NCBI RefSeq assembly: GCF_921293095.1
Contig: NW_025791658.1
Span: 3,348,001 to 3,412,000 of the forward strand
Length of the DNA: 64,000 bases
Reading direction: 5' to 3'
From: Ischnura elegans
Lineage: Eukaryota > Arthropoda > Insecta > Odonata > Coenagrionidae
Both the position numbers and the translations under genes were made by a program. Positions 56,343-64,000 of the stretch are shown in pieces (position 1 is the first letter of the stretch; each line of letters starts with the position of its first letter). A model generated the notes under the pieces. The model was not told where the DNA came from. It searched no databases and was given only the letters and a program-made list of their open reading frames with translations.

Positions 56343-56767
56343 GTTGGCGCAATCCGGCCCGAAGGTGGCACAGAAGAAATGCGCGCGGGGACGTGTGCCC
56401 CGGGTTATGATGAAAATGAAAGGCGAGGACACCTTCAATCGAATTTGGTTTATTTCGCGTGCAACTCGCGAATAAGCGCACGCCGAAACTCCGCGTCCAC
56501 ACGCTCCCGGCTTTGGTTAAACACTGACAAAAACCCACGCCGTCGGCATAGGCATGGATGCTAGGATATGAGGGTTACTGACCCTCAAGTAACGGCACTC
56601 TCTCACTCCAAAAGGGTGTGAGTCGAGTCACCTTGGCGGAGACCAAGAGAAAGGGGGCCGAAAGGGACTTCGCTGGGCCTTGGGAAATCCCGAGGGCGAC
56701 GACACTCGCCGCGGGGGAGGGGGGGAAATACCCAACATGGTCCTTTGAGCCGGATTGCGCGAACAAA
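56343..56767. mobile_element. MITE with GCGCAATCCGG ends
   Basis: GGCGCAATCCGGCCCGAAGG on the left, TTTGAGCCGGATTGCGCG on the right. GC-rich interior. It is nested in the Tigger-like element, and the partner copy is at 1121-1606. Confidence 0.8.
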
Positions 56768-56978
56768 TGTTCTACACCCTATATGTATAAATGTTACTAT
56801 TAACCACATTTAAAAGAATATCAGCTACAGAATGACCAAGTTTTGAATGAAAAAAGGTTATCTGGTCGGTTTTGCCCCACTTTCCCCTACAATTTTTGAA
56901 AAATCCAAAAATTTAATTTTTTGTCTTACAAATGTTAGCCACCTTTGAAATACTCTCCATTTAGACTATAATAGGGAT

Positions 56979-57641
56979 CACTGGCACAGCGAGGGGGGGG
57001 GGGGGGGGTTTTGGGGGATGAAAACCCCCCCAGAGCCCACAGAAATTTTTAAGTTAAATCTATTTTACTTATCATCATCATCATCACTGGTCAACAATCC
57101 TAGGATTGGTTTGACGCAGCTCTCCACTCTATTCTCCTATCAGCTAATCTTTTCACTCCTACGTATTTCTTCTCTTTCACATCTCTCTTTACTTGTTCCA
57201 CATATTTTGTTCGGGGTCTTCCTTTTCCATTCTTGCCTTCCACTTGTCCCTCAACGATTGTCTTCATCAGGCCATCATGTCTCAAGATGTGGCCTATAAG
57301 GTTGTTCCGTCTTCTTATTAAGGTTTTCATGAGGCTTCTCTTTTCTCCTACCCTTCTTAGCACTTCCTCGTTACTAACTCGGTCGATCCATTTGATTTTC
57401 ATCATTCTTCCTATTTTACTTAATTGGATTAATATTACTCGTAGAAGGTGTGAGGATTAATAAAATATCCCTAAAAAGGCCGTAAAAATCACCATTTTGA
57501 ACCATTTATTTAATTTTTTTTCCGGCGGGAGGCCTTCGCACCTCCTGCTTTCCCTGGCGGGTATGCAATACCCTAAGCACCTCAGTATGTATTAGTTGTG
57601 CCTGAAACCCCCCCTAGCCTTAATTCCTGGCTGTACCCCTG
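56979..57641. mobile_element. Family C hAT-like MITE with nested LINE
   Basis: CACTGGCACAGCGAGG to GGCTGTACCCCTG. ATAGGGAT (56971-56978) and CTAGGGAT (57642-57649) form a 7-of-8 target duplication, placed at the terminus of the TAGGGATGG element that follows. Confidence 0.78.
57072..57410 (-). pseudogene. 5'-truncated LINE tail with 12-bp TSD
   Basis: CTATTTTACTTA flanks it exactly (57060-57071 and 57411-57422). The minus strand encodes KIKWIDRVSNEEVLRRVGEK, NNLIGHILRHDGLMKTIVEG and GRPRTKYVEQVKRD. This is the C-terminal tail of an endonuclease-reverse-transcriptase LINE of the kind often mis-annotated as craniofacial development protein 2-like. It ends in a (TGA)n tail at the left border. 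5' truncation, 3' simple repeat and exact TSD are the hallmarks of target-primed insertion. Confidence 0.92.
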
Positions 57642-57642
57642 C

Positions 57643-58111
57643 TAGGGATGGACAGATCCAGGATTTTTTTCGGATCCGGATTTGGGTCGGATCCTAGATT
57701 TTCGGAGCCGGATCTTTCGGATCAGATATTTTCAAATCCATATTCATTTTCAAATCCGTGTTGCTGAGATTCCCCTGATGATTATTCAATCTCTTGGGAA
57801 GAGTCACACTCTGTGCCAGTCGTATTTTGCCTTTTTTATTTTTCACGGCTGAAATTCTCCTACGTAATCTCTGCGAGAGCTTTCAAACAAAACGGTTCAT
57901 GAGTAGGACAAGAATCGCATGCGACGGCACATTTGAAGATAGAATCGGAACTCTTTCCACCCTTATGGAAATTGGATTGCATTCACTGAAGCTATTATTT
58001 AAAATTTCGGATCCAGATATGATGTCTTCCGCAACTTTGGATCCGATGTATCCGATGAAGGGCAATATCCGTGGATATTTGGATCCGAGGTATCTGATCT
58101 GACCATCCCTA
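57643..58111. mobile_element. hAT-like MITE of GGATCC units
   Basis: TAGGGATGGACAGATC and GATCTGACCATCCCTA are inverted ends. Subterminal GGATCCGGAT/ATCCGA motifs fill both sides. No target duplication identified, perhaps because family C has invaded its left end. Confidence 0.75.
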
Positions 58112-58439
58112 ACTGATACATTGGTTAAAACTAGAGATATGCGAATAGTATCCGCGAATACTCGAATACCTCGAATACTAGAAAGTATTCGATATTCGAG
58201 ATCTCGAATAGTTATGCCAAAGATACCGTCTCGAATACCTCGAATACTTTGAATTTCGCGTCATACACTGTCGCTCGCACGTCATTGGTAGTTGACTCGG
58301 AAAAATTAAGAGAACTCTAGTCGTTTAGTGCATGCAGCGCCGTTTTAGGCAAGCTCATGAACTACATCAAATTCAAGGGTTAGAGCGGTTAGAGCAGTGA
58401 AAAGAGTTCGACGTGGAGAACTGAAATTGATCGGGTGAA

Positions 58440-59055
58440 AAAAATCCGAAAATCCCAGGTGTCCCCCATTAGGAGAACCTCAATGCCGTGGAAAAGCAAC
58501 ATTGGCGCATTTCCCACGATCCGCTATCCCCCTCCATTCAGCATTCACCCCACCCAATCTGACGATTTCCTCTTCTCCGAAATCAAACAAAAGGTCCCAG
58601 CTCATGCAGGGATCGTATTACGAAGACCTTAGCTTTGAAAAAATATCAAGTTACCAGAAAATAATAGAATCGCGTTTCACCCTTCACTCTTTCTCCCCCA
58701 CTGACCATTCTCCTGCATCCATCTTTTGATAAAAATGAGACGAGGTGTTTACCATGTGCACTTTGTGGCTAATAACAACAGGCACTTTTGAATCTTCCCC
58801 AGGAGATGAAACTACCATAGGGAGAAACTCAGGGCCATGGGATAGTGACTTTGGCGCATTTCCCACGATCTGCAATCCCCCTCCATTCAGCATTCGCCCC
58901 ACCCCCTTCGACGATTTCCTCTTCTCCGAAATCAAACAAAATGTCCCAGCTCGCGCAGAGATCGTATTACGAAGACCGAAGCGTCGAAAAAAATATCAAG
59001 TTACACGAGAACAATAAAAACGTGCCTCACGCCCTCCCCCCTCTACTCACCCACT
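58440..59055. repeat. Direct duplication inside the 58.1-60.2 kb element
   Basis: 58440-58700 and 58790-59050 share GGCGCATTTCCCACGATC, CCCCCTCCATTCAGCATTC, ACGATTTCCTCTTCTCCGAA and TCGTATTACGAAGACC. Confidence 0.8.
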
Positions 59056-59333
59056 GGCCTTTTTTTGCTTACCTGCTTCGAAGTTCCCCATTTCTGGAGG
59101 TCAACTGCTGCATGAGTCATCTACTAGCCCAAAAGTTGTCTAACAATGACTTTCGGCAATTGATATTACACTTTTATTGGATTGAAATATTAGTAATGTG
59201 CGCATAATTTAAAAAAGAATAAGACCAAACACGACATATTTCTGAGTTTATTTAAGCATTTTACGCAGGAAAATAAATGCCAGAAAGACAAAGAAATATG
59301 ACGGAGGCTTAGCATTTTGGCGTAATGCTCAAA

Positions 59334-59993
59334 TAGGGTTGTTTCCTATTATTTTTTTATTGTCTAGATCGAAAGATTATTACTCCTGGAGTACGTATTT
59401 CACGCTTTTAGATTTTTATTAGACGATATCTATTTTTGACGATTAAATGAAAAGTGAAAAATTTCAAGCGAGCGAAAACGCGACGGGTAAGTATGAATGC
59501 CGGGAAAAACTCTGCGTGACGTTGTTCTGCTTCCCGTTGCCGCGAGTGAGGTGATCTTGGGGCGAGGTTCTGAGCACTGATACGACGCAGGATGCTAGCA
59601 GGTAGCTGAGTACCATGCTAGCTGGCTTAAATAAGGATTATTGATACCTCATCAAACGAAGAAAACTTTCCAACCTTAGGCAGTGATAATAGGTGATTAT
59701 TAAGACCATGTTTCCCTGAGCTCTGTGCCTCATGCATGCATTGCTAATATCAGACAGTGTAAAACTCTTATCTACTCATATAGAAACTAGGTCCCTGTGA
59801 CGTCAGGTGGAGTGGCATCGCATGGGTGCCAATATGGCCTTTTTCAAATGAGGATAAAATTGACCATTGCCATTCGTATAAACCGGTATTTCTAAAACGA
59901 AATAATTTGTATATTATTAATACACTAATGGTGGGTATCGAATCACAATCAATGCCTTTCGTTTTCTTTAATGAAGGAAACTCCCCTATTGTT
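59334..59993 (-). mobile_element. Family A MITE, copy 6, reversed
   Basis: Reverse orientation: AATAGGGTTGTTTCC through CTACTCATATAGAAACTAGG to GGAAACTCCCCTATT. Full length. Confidence 0.87.
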
Positions 59994-60502
59994 TACATAA
60001 AAATAAAATATTCCATCAATCAGCTAAATTCCTGTTTGAATCCTTTAAAGGAAATCACAATTACTCGCCAAAATCTTGGGTTTCCTGCTGCATAGGCGAC
60101 CTAGTCGAACATTCCTGCATTCATCGTTTAGTATTCAAGGTATTCGAAATTCAAGGTATTCGAATATTCGAGCAATGATTTGATATTCGAATTTGATATT
60201 CGAATTCGAGAAATCTGCTATTCGACCCATCCCTAGTTAAAACGTTTTTCCACTACGCGAAACACCTTTGGTACTCGTCATTTCCGATGCCTTTCAGCGA
60301 CTTTGATTTTCTTTTCACTTCCGTAGTATGACCAAAAACACATCCCTTTCGTCTCCAATTTACATCCAAAGAAATCACGAGGTGAGATATATTGGGAGTA
60401 GGGTGGGTGAGAAAGCAGTGCCATGCAATTTTTCACCAAACACTCAAGTCGCGGCAATCAGCAACACAAAGTGCCGCTTTTGATCAGGAGGCAACAAGCC
60501 AG

Positions 60503-60964
60503 TTGCACAGTGGACCAATAACATAAACTCAGCGTTATGAAAACATAATAAACTCATCCACTTACTGTGGATGAGTTTTTTTATGACCGGTGTGCATTCT
60601 ATCATGTTTTCATTTGTTCACTGTCAACGTCAGCAAGTGGAGTAGTTCCAATACCCGCGTACCTGCACTAAGCGCTAGAGAGTGAGTCATTTTTCATTAC
60701 ATTGTGTTTATGTTAATGGTCCACTGTGCTACATTTTTGAATAAGTCTTTCGGAGAGGAAATGAATTGACGAATAAAAAATATAGGGTGCCATTTAAAAA
60801 AGACATACCGTGGTTCATGTCTTTGTAAATAACAAAGCTACAAGCAAGGCAATCGTGCTGATCAATGTCCCCCTGACGGCTAATGAACATTTGCTTGACA
60901 CATTTTTGAATTTGCATCTGGACAAAAAGTTATTTTGGGTGGTCATGATAAATGGGACACCCTG
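60503..60964. mobile_element. Half copy of the CAGGGTGTCCC foldback element
   Basis: Begins at the inner CACAGTGGACCAATAACATA and runs through the hairpin ACTCATCCACTTACTGTGGA to the outer end GGGACACCCTG with TA. The left outer arm of the 14.7-kb copy is missing. Hence the inner CAGTGGACC-bounded unit may itself be a mobile piece. Confidence 0.75.
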
Positions 60965-60966
60965 TA

Positions 60967-61430
60967 TATGTGAAGTGGATGCAATGGGTGACAGTATGCG
61001 CTAGGTACCAAATATCATTTTGCCATCCTTTGCTAGGTGAGCCTATATATGCCATCTTTTTCATGATGTGGTTTAATGCTAAATAATACTCATAAAGGTG
61101 AAACTACAACCAGTATATAGTTATTTATGACATATTGGTAAATGGATAAACAAATAGAATATATAGAGGTACGTAATTGGAAACGAAGGAATGTAACAAG
61201 TCGGATATTATACGCCTGAGTATTTAACATTATAAAATCTGAAAATCCTCGCATTAATTATTACAAAATATAAGAATTATTATTATTATAATTATTCACT
61301 GTATTCAAGATTTTCACGAGCATACGGAACTGCGATAATAGGGAGTCTGGTGTATTTGGTTGTTTGAGTTTATGTGTACTTGGTTTAGTGAATGTTTTAA
61401 TGCTGTTTTTTTTGTCCCTTTGGTGTCTAG
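60967..61430. other. Intron sequence before the last ankyrin-gene exon
   Basis: AT-rich, no recognised repeats. It ends in the polypyrimidine tract and TGTCTAG acceptor at 61430. Confidence 0.5.
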
Positions 61431-62464
61431 GAACGCAGAGTCAGCTTAGGGAGGACCATCTATCTCCTGAGTCTCATCCCATGTCACTTGTTGATGGGTC
61501 TTCCCCTACCGCCATCCATACACACCCCACGGAGGATGCTTCAGCCTTGACAGCTCTCAAAGGATCTGTCGACAGCCTTAAAGAGGAGATTACGTCATTG
61601 AAGACACAGGTGGACGAGTTGAAGATGGCAGTCAGGGGGCACAATACCCTTTTAGAGTGCTTAGAAAGAGCCGTCACATTGTCCTCAGAGAAGCTGACAT
61701 CTCTGAACGAACATGTGGAGGCTTTACTTCCGACGGGGGCCGCCGCAAATCCACCTCCCCCAATAAACAATCAGCGAATGGAGTGCATTGAGGCCATGAT
61801 GGCCAAAACTGATGTCTTTGAGGGAATCGAAGATAAGGTTTTATCCTTCCGACGCATTTATGAATACCTCTACGACCAGGGCAATTTTACTGCCAGCCTT
61901 CTTCTGTTTCTTGCTAGGAAACCACATTTCAAAGCTATTGTAGACTGTGATGACAGTCATATCAGTAGGATAAGGCCAGAGTTCAAACACAAATCATGGA
62001 GTAATTATGACACTTATAATGGGCGTGAGTTGAGTACTCAAGATTGGTCATCGTTTGCTGACTTTCCAACATCAAAAGTTTACTTGGGAGGAAAGATAGA
62101 TGAGAGTCGTAAGGTTGAAAATGTAGCTTCAATTTTTGCTAGAACGCTGACGCAGATGGTTTTGTATATGATATTCAAAAATAAAGGGATGCCGTACAAG
62201 AGCAATGATATCTACTACCGAGAAAAGTTCAATGCAGCATTTCAAGAAGCAGAGGTTAAGAGAATGAGTTGTGGTGAATTAGATATAAACATTGTAGTAG
62301 CAATGACTGAGAGGGAGAGGATGATTGAATTTATTCCCATTGTTCCATCAATGATTGCATTCAAAGGTTCGACAGCAGGAATACCTCTCCTCCGTGAGCA
62401 AGTGCCGCTACTCCTGAAGCTGTATGAAGACCATGTGATCCCAAAATTGCTGGCTCAGGCATAG
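61431..62464 (+). CDS. Ankyrin gene, last exon: coiled coil and inactive metallopeptidase-like domain
   Basis: The exon is open for 344 codons to TAG, far beyond chance here. I start it at 61431 because GCTGTTTTTTTTGTCCCTTT followed by GGTGTCTAG is a strong acceptor and the phase fits the previous exon. The upstream hydrophobic stretch in the same frame is intron read-through beginning with TTG, not a signal peptide. About 61560-61720 encodes a coiled coil (VDSLKEEITSLKTQVDELKM). From about 61800 comes a helical domain (FRRIYEYLYDQGNFTASLLL), then KVYLGG, IFARTLTQMVLYMIF, NKGMPYKSND and, near the end, FIPIVPSMIAF. I recall similar domains in arthropod ankyrin proteins with AHELTH at the FARTLTQ place. 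Here all three zinc/catalytic positions (62141-62155) are replaced, so enzyme activity is unlikely. No transmembrane segment. Function unknown. Confidence 0.82.
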
Positions 62465-62900
62465 GTAAGGATGCTTTTTAATAATTCACAAGCCAATGAG
62501 GTTGATTTTGTCTTTTTATTTTGATGCATTGTCTTTTCATAGCTTGAGGTACAGTAAACGCCAGCTTATCAAGGCTCAGGCTCGTATTCTTAGTGACCCT
62601 ACGTAACCATCCCTACATAACAAGAGGCCCATACATGCATTCCTCAGTCGACCCTACATAAGTGGTGGGGGGTGATTCCATCATCACGTTCTCTGAGATG
62701 ATGCTAGTCCTGATGGCACAGCGGTAGTTTTCCACTCTGGTTGCGTAATGAGACCTAACAGTGAAAATATGGAAAGACGTCCGATAATTTTCGGGCGTAT
62801 TGTTGGGGCTACGACTCAAGGTAAGTAAACAATCAGTTTCGTCTGCCAGGTCATGTCTTTACATTAATTATCAATACGAATACTCTCATATCGAGCCGAA
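62465..62900. other. 3' region of the ankyrin gene
   Basis: GTAAGG directly follows the stop. No AATAAA is seen in the first 400 bp. TACAGTAAACGCCAGCTTAT at about 62551 resembles a Tigger-type end. Confidence 0.35.
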
Positions 62901-62917
62901 AGTAGAACCGTATTGTC

Positions 62918-63475
62918 TTTAATAACAATAATAATAATAATTTTTTATTTGTCCAAGGATTTGTTGCAAATGTACAAATATAAGACATGTCATAATTGTA
63001 GAGGAAATAAAGAAGAAAATACAATGCTAAATTATTAAACATACATACATAATATAAGCAGAGGGCATGTCAATGTTTGGACAACAAAAATTCTTTTATG
63101 GAGTAAAACAGGTGAACCTTCAGAAACGTTTTCAGTTTTTCCTAGAAAATTGATGTCTTTTTTTCAAGCTTAATCTCGTGTGGTAACCTGTTAAATATCT
63201 CTAAACCCATTGAGTTGGTCCATGGGCAGTGTTACAAGTTCTAATGTAATGTTTGTGAAGATCTTTACATGCCCTTGTAAAGTGACTATGGTAGCTGTCA
63301 TTAGTCACAAACTGACAGAAATTATTCTTTATATACACAGATACAACATAAATATACGCACAAGGTATAGGCAATATACACAGTTTCTTAAATATCGGAA
63401 GACAGGGTGCATCATGGTGAGCACCTACAATAAGTCGTACCAAACGTTTTTGAATTTTAAATTCTTTAACCCTTT
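62918..63475 (-). pseudogene. Non-LTR retrotransposon tail with 3' UTR
   Basis: The minus strand reads VRLIVGAHHDAPCLPIFKKL then CILPIPCAYIYVVSVYIKNN, and after a break IFNRLPHEIK. This is the conserved C-terminal segment of jockey/CR1-like LINEs (…CRPLFKKLxILxLPxxYIY… NxLP). The 3' UTR TTGGACAAATAAAAAATTAT ends in a (TTATTA) repeat at about 62920. It is truncated at the 5' side. Confidence 0.85.
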
Positions 63476-63539
63476 CTGGACAGCAATTCTTTTTTTATAT
63501 AAATTAATATTTATCGTAGAATTTCGTTTAAAAATTGTA

Positions 63540-63630
63540 AACGCTGCTCAAAAGACAAATAATTCAATTCTTAGTTTATTTTTCTTGAGAAATGAACAAA
63601 TATTTATTTCGAAACCTGACGGGATAAACA
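63540..63630. repeat. Repeat piece shared with 53640-53710
   Basis: CGCTGCTCAAAAGACAAATA, ATTCAATTCTTAGTTTAT and GAACAAATATTTATTTCGAA recur at 53.6 kb, in each case next to a family A end. Confidence 0.6.
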
Positions 63631-63631
63631 A

Positions 63632-64000
63632 TAGGGTAGTTTCCTTCATCAAAGAAAACTAAAGGCATTGATTGTGATTCGTTGCCCACCATTAGTGTAT
63701 TCATAATATACAAATTATTTCATTTTAGAAATACCGGTTTAGACGAATGGCAATGGTCCATTTTTATCCTCATTTGAAAAGGGCCAGATTGGTGCCCATG
63801 CGAAGCCACTCCACGTGACGTCACAGGGACCTAGTTTCTATATGAGAAGATAGGAGTTATACATCGTCTGAGATTACCAATGCATGCATGAGGCACAGAG
63901 CTCAGGGAAACATGTCTTAATAATCACCTATTAAAACTGGCTAAGTTCGGAAAGTTTTCTTCGTTTGATAAGGTATTAATAAACCTTTTTTAAGCCAAGA
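63632..64000 (+). mobile_element. Family A MITE, copy 7, cut by the window end
   Basis: AATAGGGTAGTTTCC onward, collinear with copy 5 until the window ends within TTTTAAGCCAAGA. Confidence 0.87.

Larger units (their letters stand above)
55489..56887 (+). mobile_element. Tigger/pogo-like element, GGGGAGAGTGGGG ends
   Basis: TA-flanked ends GGGGAGAGTGGGGAAAAACC and GGTTTTGCCCCACTTTCCCC. The element is 1.4 kb including a nested MITE at 56343-56767. Internal GGGGAGAGTGGGGCAGGA (55875) and TTTTGCCCCACCTACGGGG (56240) are further copies of the end motif, so this may be a compound of two elements. It carries a zinc-finger remnant. Confidence 0.75.
58132..60235. mobile_element. hAT-like element of ATTCGAATA units, exact 8-bp TSD
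   Basis: GTTAAAAC occurs at 58124-58131 and 60236-60243. Ends TAGAGATATGCGAATAG and CTATTCGACCCATCCCTA, with repeated CTCGAATACCTCGAATAC and TATTCGAATTTGATATTC subterminal arrays. The interior has a ~350-bp tandem duplication and a reversed family A MITE. Confidence 0.85.

Noticed and set aside
61364..61430. Apparent signal peptide (MSLCVLGLVNVLMLFFLSLW) in front of the coiled-coil ORF
   Set aside because: The first codon is TTG, and the hydrophobic stretch is encoded by the polypyrimidine tract of a clear 3' splice site. It is intron read-through.

Overview
This 64-kb window is eukaryotic, AT-rich and almost entirely non-coding. It looks like a slice of a large, transposon-laden arthropod genome, most likely an insect. 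The signs are split exons with GT-AG junctions, mariner, pogo/Tigger-like, hAT-like and piggyBac-like relics, tails of jockey/CR1-type non-LTR retrotransposons, and many MITEs and foldback elements nested in one another. I cannot name the species, and nothing bacterial, CRISPR-like or rRNA-like was seen.

Host genes. The best-supported gene is on the + strand. Exons at 53132-53387, 55307-55427 and 61431-62464 join in phase (0, then 1) to encode an ankyrin-repeat region, a coiled coil and a C-terminal domain. I recognise that domain as resembling a metallopeptidase-like domain of arthropod ankyrin proteins, but the expected HExxH site reads RTLTQ. An in-frame TAG lies in the first exon. Its two introns are packed with transposons. 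A second exon candidate (48546-48752, minus strand) has good splice sites on both sides. An unassigned minus-strand ORF lies at 37424-37974.

Mobile DNA, left to right. 0-9 kb: a hammerhead-like foldback, a Tigger-like MITE, a purine-rich stretch, a deleted mariner and a TTAA-flanked MITE. 9-16 kb: hAT-like MITEs with clear target duplications, a 1.5-kb foldback with tRNA-like arms, and a repeat interrupted first by a TA-flanked foldback and then by a LINE. 17-25 kb: three hammerhead-ribozyme foldbacks, an hAT element with a readable dimerisation-domain remnant, and a short mariner derivative. 28-36 kb: foldbacks, copies of a ~650-bp MITE (family A), a 150-bp tandem array, and a foldback carrying hammerhead-like motifs. 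36-48 kb: Tigger-like and hAT-like MITEs, many built of short palindromic units, plus another hammerhead-derived insertion. 51-61 kb: transposons filling the introns of the ankyrin gene. 62-64 kb: a LINE tail and another family-A MITE.

The most interesting system is the hammerhead one. At least four sequences carry a complete hammerhead core (CUGANGA, stem II, GAAA, stem III, GUC). They sit in foldback elements of 330-570 bp, three of which are bounded by exact 9-12-bp target-site duplications. The stem III sequences are self-complementary, as expected for ribozymes working as dimers. These look like non-autonomous retroelements related to Penelope-like elements or retrozymes.
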